Notes: generated by a model not told the origin, from the letters alone. 8,624 nucleotides of DNA from Bacteroidales bacterium (GCA_003518245.1 DOZA01000126.1:1-8624); one strand, 5' to 3'. Numbered from the stretch's first letter, positions 1 through 7,154 are shown. Numbers and translations: made by a program.

Positions 1-2130
1 GTAATGCAATCATCCGACCCGGAAAATTTACATTATGCTCATATACTTAAATCAAACTTCATAAATAAAAATTCCCAAAGCCTGCTTGAAGATCTGAAGT
101 CATTTATTAACTATTACCTGGGCTTTGGTCATTTTGTCTACAGGGATAATATGGGAAGACAGATAGCAGTGGCCAAGTCAATGAATGAATTTGAGCAGTA
201 TTTAAAAACTATACCCGAGGATTCACTGGTCTATCATGCCATGAAGAATCACTTTTCACTCTGGCTTATGGCCAGGGGAGAGGTCAAGATAGCTAAAATT
301 ATTAACCCTATGAAGATCAGTGATTTTTCAGACATGGCTGAGATGAGGAACTTTTTACTGGACCTGATATCAAAACGCAGGCGAGAGATGGATAAGGGTA
401 AATTAGTTAACTATGATGAAACAGCAGCTATTGACGAGAGCAATGTTGTGAGCCTGGCCGGTGGTTCATTGGGAGGGAAAGGTAGGGGACTGGCTTTTAT
501 TAATACACTAATATACGGGTTTGAACTGGGTAAACTGACACCAGGGATAAATATAAAAAGCCCGGTAACAATGATAATAGGAACTGATGAGTTTGATCTT
601 TTTATTGAAACAAACAAGCTTCGAACAGTTATTAAGGAAGAGAAGAATTATGAAAACCTCAAAAGAAAATTCCTCAATTGTAATCTTTCCTTTAACCTGG
701 AGAAGAAGTTAAGATCATTCCTTAAATTGATGGATAAACCCATAGCCATACGTTCATCCAGCCTCTTTGAAGATTCTATGAGCCAGCCTTTCTCAGGGAT
801 TTTCGGCACATACCTTCTGCCAAATAATAACCCTGATTTTGATACAAGGCTCAAGATTATTATGGATGCTATCAAACTGGTATTTGCTTCTATATATTCG
901 AAATCTGCACGTACTTATTTTGAGGCTATTAACTATATGATAGAGCAGGAAAAAATGGCTATTGTATTGCAGGAAGTGGTGGGAAACAGGTTCGAAGATG
1001 CTTTTTACCCTCATATAAGCGGTACAGCACAATCCTATAATTTCTATCCCGTTGCACATATGAGACCTGGTGAAGGCTTCGCCCTTGCAGCAATAGGGCT
1101 TGGTCAGTATGTGGTAGAAGGGGAAAAAGCATACAGGTTCTCTCCGGCATACCCAGCACTAGATATTGTATCACAGAAAGATATATCCAAGAACTCACAG
1201 GTTTATTTCTTCGCTGTAGATATGAAAAAGGAAAAGATAAACCTGCTTGAAGGTGAAAACGCCGGTCTCATAAAACTTGAGATAGCCGATTCAGAAAGAC
1301 ATGGAACACTCAAACACTGTGCTTCCGTTTATAATCCTGATAACGATACAATAGAACCAGGGATAGACAGCATTGGCCCGCGAGTGGTGAACTTTGCAAA
1401 TATATTAAGATATGATTATATACCACTAGCTGAAACAATAGCAACAGTGCTTGATGTTGTGAAAGAAGCATTCGGAACTCCTGTAGAGATAGAATATGCT
1501 GTTGATCTTAACCTTGATAAGAATGGGAAAGCTGATTTCTATATTCTACAGGTTAAACCACTTGTAGGTAGTGGCGCAGGATATAATATTAATTTGAAAA
1601 AGATCAATGAGGATAAATGTTTACTGATATCAAAAAGAAGCATGGGTAACGGCAAGGTTGATAATATAAGGGATGTAGTATATATTGATCCGGAAAAGTT
1701 TAATAATACCCTTACCGAAGCAATGGCAGAGGAAATAGATGCCATTAATGATAAAATGTTGGCCAGGCGTGAAAATTATATACTTATAGGACCGGGCAGA
1801 TGGGGTACAAGAGACAGGTTTATAGGTGTTCCGGTAGCCTGGCCTCAAATATCGCAGGCCAAGGTTATAGTAGAGGTAAGCCTGCCTGAGTTTCCTCTTG
1901 ATGCATCTCTTGGCTCTCATTTCTTCCATAATGTTACCTCCATGAATGTGGGATATTTCTCTGTCGATCAGGCATCAAAGGATGAATTTGTTAAATGGGA
2001 TAAACTTAAAAGGGAAGAGTTGGTAAGCGAAGGTAAATTTTTTAAACATGTGAGATTCAGATCGCCTCTTAAAATCAGAATGGACGGTAAGAAACGAATC
2101 TCAATTATTGAATATACTGAATGTAGCTAA
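1..2130 (+). CDS. PEP-synthase/PPDK-like ATP-grasp protein, receiver-containing N-terminus cut by window edge (5' partial)
   Basis: The protein carries a PEP synthase/PPDK N-terminal ATP-grasp domain. Counting from the ATG at 4, visible landmarks are an HxxxNHFSxWLxAR linker module (codons 235-276), a glycine-rich GGSLGGKGRG nucleotide loop with Lys159, Arg250 in IRSSS followed by ED, Gln323-Glu324, and an ILQVKP strand ending the domain (codons 1543-1560). The last ~180 residues form a C-terminal domain with GPGRWGT (1789-1809) and SHFFHN. The swivel phosphohistidine motif in its usual form and the PEP/pyruvate barrel are absent, so it is not a classical PEP synthase or PPDK. The ATG at 4 is probably internal: VMQSSD, then FINK a few residues later, align with LLQSSD and FLNK at the end of the second receiver of the downstream paralog, so roughly 270-300 residues are probably missing upstream. 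Unlike its neighbour it has QxKP rather than QxRP. It is followed closely by the paralog and is probably co-transcribed with it. Substrate and function are unknown. Confidence 0.85.
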   Translation, partial: VMQSSDPENLHYAHILKSNFINKNSQSLLEDLKSFINYYLGFGHFVYRDNMGRQIAVAKSMNEFEQYLKTIPEDSLVYHAMKNHFSLWLMARGEVKIAKIINPMKISDFSDMAEMRNFLLDLISKRRREMDKGKLVNYDETAAIDESNVVSLAGGSLGGKGRGLAFINTLIYGFELGKLTPGINIKSPVTMIIGTDEFDLFIETNKLRTVIKEEKNYENLKRKFLNCNLSFNLEKKLRSFLKLMDKPIAIRSSSLFEDSMSQPFSGIFGTYLLPNNNPDFDTRLKIIMDAIKLVFASIYSKSARTYFEAINYMIEQEKMAIVLQEVVGNRFEDAFYPHISGTAQSYNFYPVAHMRPGEGFALAAIGLGQYVVEGEKAYRFSPAYPALDIVSQKDISKNSQVYFFAVDMKKEKINLLEGENAGLIKLEIADSERHGTLKHCASVYNPDNDTIEPGIDSIGPRVVNFANILRYDYIPLAETIATVLDVVKEAFGTPVEIEYAVDLNLDKNGKADFYILQVKPLVGSGAGYNINLKKINEDKCLLISKRSMGNGKVDNIRDVVYIDPEKFNNTLTEAMAEEIDAINDKMLARRENYILIGPGRWGTRDRFIGVPVAWPQISQAKVIVEVSLPEFPLDASLGSHFFHNVTSMNVGYFSVDQASKDEFVKWDKLKREELVSEGKFFKHVRFRSPLKIRMDGKKRISIIEYTECS

Positions 2131-2143
2131 TATGGCAATTATT

Positions 2144-2148
2144 GAAGG
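2144..2148 (+). promoter_or_regulatory. Shine-Dalgarno-like GAAGG deciding the start of the second ATP-grasp gene
   Basis: GAAGG lies four bases before the ATG at 2153. The two upstream in-frame alternatives, a TTG at 2108 inside the preceding gene and an ATG at 2132, have no comparable purine-rich stretch in front of them. This favours 2153 as the start. The spacing is on the short side, and many Bacteroidota genes lack a Shine-Dalgarno sequence, so the support is moderate. Confidence 0.45.
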
Positions 2149-2152
2149 TATA

Positions 2153-5146
2153 ATGGAATTGCAGAAGTATGACTTTAGTGATACTTCCTTTAATCTATTA
2201 ATGCAGAGGCGAATACATAAAGTTCTCATTATATGCAGTAACTATGATAACTATATGCTTGAGGAGGATGGTCGTATTGATGAGCAGATTTTTAATGAAT
2301 ATGTTTCACTTAACCTCAGGTATCCACCTTCATTTATTCAGACCGATAGTGAAGATGAGGCCATGCAAATACTCAATGAGGAAAAGATAGACCTTGTTAT
2401 TTCAATGCTCAATTTCAGGGAACAGGATGTTTTTGCTATTGCCCGGAGGATAAAAGAAAAATGCCCCTCTACACCAATTATTGCATTGACATATTTTTCA
2501 CGCGAGGTATCTCTCCGGCTACAGAGAGAAGACCTCAGTGCTGTCGATTATGTGTTTTGCTGGCTCGGCGATGCAAGCCTTCTGCTGGCCATTATAAAAC
2601 TACTTGAAGACAGGATGAATGCGGACTATGATATCGACGTGGTTGGTGTACAGGCTATAATATTGGTGGAAGACTCAATACGATATATATCAACCTACCT
2701 GCCTAACCTGTATAAAATAGTCCTGAAGCAATCCAGGGATTTTCAACAGGAAGCATTGAATCCGCATCAAAAGATGCTGAGAATGAGAGGCAGAACAAAG
2801 ATCCTGCTGGCCACTAATTATGAAGATGCCATTACATTGTACGAGAAGTATAAGTATAATGTACTGGGAGTAATATCGGATATTTCATATAAAAAAAATG
2901 GTGTTCATAAGACTGATGCAGGGATTGACCTGTGTAAGATTATAAGGAAAGACGATAGCAATATGCCTTTTCTCCTTCAGTCATCAGATATTGAATCAAA
3001 GAAAACAGCCGATGAACTGGAGGTAGGCTTCCTGAACAAATATTCGAAGAATCTCTCTATTGAGCTTAGAAATTTTATAATACAAAATCTGGCTTTCGGA
3101 CCTTTCGTGTTCAGAAATCCTGAAACGATGGAAGCTATTAGTATTGCTACTGACCTTCATAGTTTTCAGCAAAAACTGCTTACCCTTCCTGATAATTCGC
3201 TGTTTTACCATGCTGAACGCAATCATTTCTCCAAATGGCTGAATGCCAGAGCTCTGTTTCCTGTTGCCCAGCTTTTTAAGTTTATCAGGATGGAGGATTT
3301 TGATTCTATGGAGGACATGAGGAGGTTTATTTATGTTGCCATTTCAAGCTTCAGGCTGGGCAAGGGCAGGGGTGTCATAGCTAAATTTGACCGTAATACC
3401 TTTGATGAGTATCAGATATTCAGCAGGATAGGTGAGGGTTCAATTGGGGGTAAGGCACGAGGGCTGGCTTTTATTAACAGTATAATTAAAAAGCATAAGT
3501 TATTTAATAAGTACCATGGAACACTTATTACAATACCACGGACTGTGGTACTTAGTACTGATGTGTTTGATGAGTTCATGGAAAGGAATAACCTCTATTC
3601 AGTTGGAATAAGCGACCTGGACGATGAGGAGATCCTGAGAAAATTTGTAGAAGCTAAACTGCCGGGATGGGTTTACCAGGACCTTTATGCTTTCCTCGCA
3701 GTATCCCGTTCACGCCCTCTTGCTGTTAGATCATCAAGTAAGCTGGAAGACAGTCATTACCAGCCATTTGCAGGAATATATTCGACTTACATGATACCAC
3801 GGGTGGCAGATAACCCGGTAATGATTAATATGCTGTCTGATGCGATAAAAGAAGTATATGCCTCAGTATACTATAAGAGTAGCAAGGCGTATATGACCGC
3901 CACTGCCAATGTAATTGATGAAGAAAAAATGGGCATCATCATCCAGGAAGTATGCGGTAACAAACATGATAATATTTACTATCCTACACTATCGGGTGTT
4001 GCACGGTCAATAAATTTTTATCCTATAGGATCCGAGAAAGCAGAAGATGGGATTGCTAATATAGCTATGGGATTGGGTAAACTAATAGTAGATGGAGGTA
4101 TATCACTTCGCTTCTCCCCTAAGTACCCGGCCAAGGTACTTCAATTAAGTACACCGTCTGAGGCGCTGAAGGAGACACAGAAGATATATTATGCCCTGGA
4201 CCTTGATTCAGGTAGCTTTGTTCCATCTGTTGATGACGGGGTGAATATAAAAAAGCTTAAAATAAATGATGAGATTAGTGTAAGCACTTTAAAAAAAGTA
4301 GCCTCAACATTTGACCTCCATAATAATATGATACGCCCCGGTATCACACATAAAGGTAAACGCATCATTACATTTGATAATATACTTAAATATAGCTCTT
4401 TCCCATTGGCTCAGGTGCTTGATTACCTTCTGAACCTGGGACAGAAAGAGATGGGTAATCCTGTTGAGATAGAATTTGCAGCCAACCTGGAAACTGAGTC
4501 AAGCCTGCTTAATATTTTTAATTTACTACAGATAAGACCTATTGTTGAAAGTGACCAGACCAGGAAAATTAATATTTCTGATATTAAAGAGGAAGACACT
4601 ATTATTATGTCTGACTCAGCATTGGGTAATGGTGTAATAAAGGGCATTAATGATCTTATATATATTAAACCCGAATCATTCAAAGCATCCAATAATAAAA
4701 AAATCGTAGAAATAATTGATAATATCAACAGCAGGTTTGTAAAGGAATTGAAGAACTATGTCCTGATAGGACCTGGTCGCTGGGGCTCAACCGATCCATG
4801 GCTGGGTATACCAATTAAATGGCCACATATCTCGCAGGCAAGGGTAATAGTTGAATCAGGACTTTCGAATTACAGGATCGATCCAAGCCAGGGGACACAC
4901 TTTTTCCAGAATATAACATCTTTCAGGCTAGGTTATTTCACCATCAATCCTTATATAAACGAGGGATATTATGATGTAGATTTTCTGAATAATACTTCTC
5001 ATGTTTATCAGGATGATTATATCAGGCATGTTAGGTTTGATAACCCATTAATTATTATAATAGATGGCAGGATACACAAAGGTGCTATACTAAAACCAGG
5101 TATAGATGCAGATCATAAAGGGCTGACAAATAATAGCGGTACTTAA
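2153..5146 (+). CDS. Dual receiver-like / PEP-synthase-type ATP-grasp fusion protein
   Basis: This is a 997-residue cytoplasmic protein without signal peptide or membrane segment. Residues ~23-155 form a degenerate receiver-like domain with Met85 where the phosphoacceptor Asp is expected. Residues ~167-300 form a second receiver with Glu173-Asp174, candidate phosphoacceptor Asp243, Ser277 and Lys296, plus an insertion around 190-214. Residues ~300-405 hold a linker with HxxxNHFSxWLxAR (353-366). The ATP-grasp domain (~420-797) shows a GSIGGKARG loop with Lys434, VRSSS with Arg526, Gln598-Glu599, IEF with Glu774, and LLQIRPI (791-797). The C-terminal domain carries GPGRWGS (873-879) and GTHFFQN with His916. 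No PEP/pyruvate barrel is present. Family knowledge supports ATP binding and a kinase/dikinase-like reaction; control by receiver phosphorylation is inference. It is a tandem paralog of the gene before it. Starts at 2132 or TTG 2108 would add 7 or 15 residues. Its TAA overlaps the convergent fabD stop. It may be annotated elsewhere as PEP synthase or PPDK, but that name overstates what is known. Confidence 0.88.
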   Translation: MELQKYDFSDTSFNLLMQRRIHKVLIICSNYDNYMLEEDGRIDEQIFNEYVSLNLRYPPSFIQTDSEDEAMQILNEEKIDLVISMLNFREQDVFAIARRIKEKCPSTPIIALTYFSREVSLRLQREDLSAVDYVFCWLGDASLLLAIIKLLEDRMNADYDIDVVGVQAIILVEDSIRYISTYLPNLYKIVLKQSRDFQQEALNPHQKMLRMRGRTKILLATNYEDAITLYEKYKYNVLGVISDISYKKNGVHKTDAGIDLCKIIRKDDSNMPFLLQSSDIESKKTADELEVGFLNKYSKNLSIELRNFIIQNLAFGPFVFRNPETMEAISIATDLHSFQQKLLTLPDNSLFYHAERNHFSKWLNARALFPVAQLFKFIRMEDFDSMEDMRRFIYVAISSFRLGKGRGVIAKFDRNTFDEYQIFSRIGEGSIGGKARGLAFINSIIKKHKLFNKYHGTLITIPRTVVLSTDVFDEFMERNNLYSVGISDLDDEEILRKFVEAKLPGWVYQDLYAFLAVSRSRPLAVRSSSKLEDSHYQPFAGIYSTYMIPRVADNPVMINMLSDAIKEVYASVYYKSSKAYMTATANVIDEEKMGIIIQEVCGNKHDNIYYPTLSGVARSINFYPIGSEKAEDGIANIAMGLGKLIVDGGISLRFSPKYPAKVLQLSTPSEALKETQKIYYALDLDSGSFVPSVDDGVNIKKLKINDEISVSTLKKVASTFDLHNNMIRPGITHKGKRIITFDNILKYSSFPLAQVLDYLLNLGQKEMGNPVEIEFAANLETESSLLNIFNLLQIRPIVESDQTRKINISDIKEEDTIIMSDSALGNGVIKGINDLIYIKPESFKASNNKKIVEIIDNINSRFVKELKNYVLIGPGRWGSTDPWLGIPIKWPHISQARVIVESGLSNYRIDPSQGTHFFQNITSFRLGYFTINPYINEGYYDVDFLNNTSHVYQDDYIRHVRFDNPLIIIIDGRIHKGAILKPGIDADHKGLTNNSGT

Positions 5147-6030
5147 ACATACTTACTTGCAGATTCAACATTTACTGTTCTGTCAGCTTTCTTGATAAGT
5201 CCCTGTAATACATTACCGGGTCCTACTTCTGTAAAATGATCAGCGCCGTCTTTTATCATATTAAACATTGTTTGTGTCCATCTTACCGGTGACGTTAGCT
5301 GAGCTATAAGGTTTTCCTTTATCTTTTGAGGTTCTTTCACAGGCAGGCCCGTAGCATTTTGATAAACAGGACAAACAGGATCTGAAAATTCGGCTTCGTT
5401 TATCGCTTTTTCCAGTTCCTGTCTGGCGGGTTCCATAAAAGGAGAATGAAAAGCACCTCCTACAGCAAGTTTGATTGCCATGCGTGCACCTTTTTGTTTA
5501 AGTTCATCGATAGCTTTGTCTACCCCTTCAATAGATCCTGAAATAACGAGCTGGCCTGGTGCATTGTAGTTGGCAGGGATAATAATATCATCAATAGACT
5601 TACATACTTCTTCCACTATATTATCTTCAAGGCCTATGATTGCTGCCATTGTTGAAGGGTTAAGCTCACATGCCTTTTGCATCGCATGAGCCCTCTGAGC
5701 TACCAGCCTGAGGCCTTCTTCAAAGCTAAGGGCACGATTGGCTACAAGTGCTGAAAATTCACCGAGAGAATGACCGGCAACCATATCAGGGCTTAACCTG
5801 TCACCCAGAGCAGTGACATTAATTATTGAATGAAGGAATATAGCAGGCTGGGTGACATTGGTTTGCTTCAGATCCTCATCTGTGCCGTTAAACATAATAT
5901 CAGTAATATCGAAACCCAGAATTTCATTACCTGCCTTAAACATATCACGGCATATATCATTCGATTCATACAGGTCTTTTCCCATGCCACTGAACTGTGC
6001 ACCCTGTCCGGGGAAAACAAATGCTTTCAT
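5143..6030 (-). CDS. fabD: Malonyl-CoA:ACP transacylase
   Basis: FabD transfers the malonyl group from malonyl-CoA to the phosphopantetheine arm of acyl carrier protein, supplying the extender unit for type II fatty acid synthesis in the cytoplasm. The 295-residue length is normal for the family. The N-terminal PGQGAQ (7-12), the nucleophile motif GHSLG with Ser88, QRA with Arg113, GAFHSPFM with catalytic His195, and GPGNVL (270-275) are all present, so the enzyme should be active. The ATG lies one base after the folE stop (TAGGATG), which points to co-transcription and possibly translational coupling. No strong Shine-Dalgarno is seen; AGG directly abuts the ATG and a GGAC lies about 15 bases upstream. 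Its TAA shares the tetranucleotide TTAA with the stop of the convergent plus-strand gene, leaving no intergenic space for a terminator. Confidence 0.97.
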   Translation of the reverse strand: MKAFVFPGQGAQFSGMGKDLYESNDICRDMFKAGNEILGFDITDIMFNGTDEDLKQTNVTQPAIFLHSIINVTALGDRLSPDMVAGHSLGEFSALVANRALSFEEGLRLVAQRAHAMQKACELNPSTMAAIIGLEDNIVEEVCKSIDDIIIPANYNAPGQLVISGSIEGVDKAIDELKQKGARMAIKLAVGGAFHSPFMEPARQELEKAINEAEFSDPVCPVYQNATGLPVKEPQKIKENLIAQLTSPVRWTQTMFNMIKDGADHFTEVGPGNVLQGLIKKADRTVNVESASKYV

Positions 6031-6031
6031 C

Positions 6032-6670
6032 CTAATGCAAATTTTGTCCTATTAAATGAATAAATTCCTCGCGGGTTTGTAGATGATCAAGGAAACAACC
6101 GGTAAAAGCAGAGGTTGTTGTTACAGAATGTTGTTTTTGAACACCTCTGATCTGCATGCACATATGCTGGGCTTCAATTACAACAGCCACACCCAGTGGT
6201 TTCAATGTCTCCTGTATACAATCCCTTATCTGGTTTGTCAGTCTTTCCTGTACCTGCAGCCTTCTTGCATAAGCCTCGGTAACCCTGGCCAGTTTACTTA
6301 ATCCGGTAATATATTTATCAGGTATATATGCTACATGTGCTTTACCAAAAAAAGGAAGCATATGATGTTCACACAATGAAAATACTTCAATATCCTTGAC
6401 AATAACCATTTGTCTGTAGTCTTCACGGAAAGTGGCGTTTCTCAATATCTCGTGGGGATCATGATTATAACCCTGGGTTAAGAATTGTATTGCCTTGGCA
6501 ACTCTTTCAGGAGTGTCCTTAAGACCTTCCCTACGGGCATCCTCACCTATTAATTGTAGCACTTCGCGGTATAATTCCGCCATCTTTACGATTTTTTCAT
6601 CATTCCATGAATCTATCTTGGTGTAACCCGAGTCATTTTTAAGCCCGGATCCATTATTTATTATCTCCAT
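6032..6670 (-). CDS. folE: GTP cyclohydrolase I, zinc-dependent type
   Basis: FolE converts GTP to 7,8-dihydroneopterin triphosphate and formate, the entry step for folate and, in many bacteria, for queuosine/7-deazaguanine synthesis. The 212-residue protein has the expected layout: a variable N-terminal tail (~1-25), a helical region, then the catalytic core. The zinc ligands of the type IA enzyme are visible as Cys100 and His103 (LCEHHMLP) and Cys171 ([10 protein letters not shown]). His102 and His169 fit the catalytic histidines, and the GLSKLARV and [12 protein letters not shown] substrate-binding stretches are intact. It sits between the upstream QueD-family gene (11-base gap) and fabD (1-base gap), so it is the middle gene of a leftward operon. 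The upstream gene encodes an enzyme that uses the FolE product, which supports the assignment. The sequence before the ATG is AT-rich without a Shine-Dalgarno, as is common in Bacteroidota. Confidence 0.97.
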   Translation of the reverse strand: MEIINNGSGLKNDSGYTKIDSWNDEKIVKMAELYREVLQLIGEDARREGLKDTPERVAKAIQFLTQGYNHDPHEILRNATFREDYRQMVIVKDIEVFSLCEHHMLPFFGKAHVAYIPDKYITGLSKLARVTEAYARRLQVQERLTNQIRDCIQETLKPLGVAVVIEAQHMCMQIRGVQKQHSVTTTSAFTGCFLDHLQTREEFIHLIGQNLH

Positions 6671-6681
6671 AGTTATATTTA

Positions 6682-7092
6682 TTATCCGTAATATTCAATA
6701 TAATTATTCTCAGTCTCGGTGATTTTTATACAATGTAATTCAACTCCTTCTTTGCGAACCTGGGGTTCAAGTATTTCCCATATTACTATGGCTATATTCT
6801 CCGTTGAAACCAGCTTTCCTTTCATAAAATCTACCTGGGTGTTTATATTCATATGATCAAGGTGTATGATCACATGCTTATTTATAATCTCCTTAAGCTT
6901 TTTCAGATTCATTGCATAACCAAGCTCCTTGTTCATTTCACCTTTTACAGTCACAAAGAGCTCGTAATTATGACCATGCCATTCAGGATTTGAACAAGGC
7001 CCGTATGCTTCTTCATTTTTCTCATCACTAAAATCGGGTCTGAACATCCTGTGAGCAGCACAGAACCTTTCTCTTCTGGTGAGATAAATCAT
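6682..7092 (-). CDS. queD: 6-pyruvoyl-tetrahydropterin synthase / 6-carboxytetrahydropterin synthase (QueD) family protein
   Basis: Members of this family act on dihydroneopterin triphosphate, the FolE product. QueD yields 6-carboxytetrahydropterin for queuosine; other subgroups yield pyruvoyl-tetrahydropterin or 6-hydroxymethyl-dihydropterin for folate. The protein has 136 residues from the preferred start. His14 (CAAH), His39 and His41 (HGHNYEL) are the zinc ligands, Cys33 the likely catalytic thiol, Asp79-His80 (LDHMNIN) the relay pair, and a Glu lies in ITETEN. The motif reads Cys33-x3-Glu37-x-His39-Gly-His41, carrying both the QueD-type Cys and a Glu like that of the folate-replacement subgroup. 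The ATG at 7092 is preferred over an in-frame ATG at 7146, because [10 protein letters not shown] is a typical family N-terminus and the longer version would run through the palindrome and promoter candidate at 7112-7147. It is the first gene of the operon with folE and fabD. The exact pterin product is uncertain. Confidence 0.88.
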   Translation of the reverse strand: MIYLTRRERFCAAHRMFRPDFSDEKNEEAYGPCSNPEWHGHNYELFVTVKGEMNKELGYAMNLKKLKEIINKHVIIHLDHMNINTQVDFMKGKLVSTENIAIVIWEILEPQVRKEGVELHCIKITETENNYIEYYG

Positions 7093-7111
7093 AGGTCTTC
7101 TATTTTTGTTT

Positions 7112-7127
7112 GGCTCAAATTTGAGCC
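7112..7127. promoter_or_regulatory. Perfect 16-base palindrome GGCTCAAATTTGAGCC, candidate operator
   Basis: Each half is the exact reverse complement of the other, with no mismatch and no spacer. It lies in the gap between the divergent queD and mqnB genes, 20 bases before the queD ATG, and covers the candidate -7 element of the leftward promoter. A dimeric repressor site is the simplest reading. Alternatively the transcript could fold into a GGCTCA/TGAGCC hairpin with an AATT loop. On the plus strand this is followed by five T bases, like an intrinsic terminator, but no plus-strand gene ends just before it. Confidence 0.5.
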
Positions 7128-7147
7128 TTTTTATCCGGAAAAACAAT
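7116..7147 (-). promoter_or_regulatory. Candidate Bacteroidota-type promoter of the queD-folE-fabD operon
   Basis: Read on the minus strand, ATTG (7147-7144) is followed after 20 bases by CAAATTTG (7123-7116). These differ by one base each from the Bacteroidota primary sigma consensus TTTG at -33 and TAnnTTTG at -7. Transcription would start roughly 15-20 bases before the ATG at 7092. The -7 element coincides with the centre of a perfect palindrome, which suggests regulation. The match is by eye only and AT-rich DNA gives chance matches. Confidence 0.4.
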
Positions 7148-7154
7148 ATCTTTA
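7121..7154 (+). promoter_or_regulatory. Weak candidate promoter for mqnB-mqnD
   Basis: TATCTTTA (7147-7154) differs from the Bacteroidota -7 consensus TAnnTTTG only in its last base and stands about 30 bases before the mqnB ATG. The only -33-like element is TTG at 7121-7123, with a spacing of 23 bases, slightly longer than usual. Some promoter must be in this 91-base gap if mqnB is transcribed from it, but this exact placement is weakly supported. Confidence 0.2.

Noticed and set aside
3534..3550. Inverted repeat TACCAC/GTGGTA with a five-base loop
   Set aside because: It lies within conserved coding sequence, has no T-tract and no nearby gene boundary, so chance is the best explanation.
4423..4728. 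Open frame of 101 codons on the minus strand inside the second ATP-grasp gene
   Set aside because: It is antisense to a well-supported domain, has no recognisable motif and no ribosome-binding signal; the same holds for the other antisense frames under the large genes, such as 1630-1929.
1..5146. Annotation of the two large genes as PEP synthase (ppsA) or pyruvate phosphate dikinase (ppdK)
   Set aside because: Only the nucleotide-binding domain is clearly shared. The standard swivel motif and the PEP/pyruvate barrel are not present, and receivers have been added at the N-terminus.
5147..5250. Intrinsic terminator for the plus-strand ATP-grasp operon inside the end of fabD
   Set aside because: No GC-rich stem followed by a T-run is visible in this stretch on either strand.
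7093..7146. Longer N-terminus of the QueD-family protein from an ATG at 7146
   Set aside because: The 18 extra residues are lysine/arginine-rich and unlike the family, whose members start close to the [10 protein letters not shown] equivalent; this stretch also contains the palindrome and promoter candidate.
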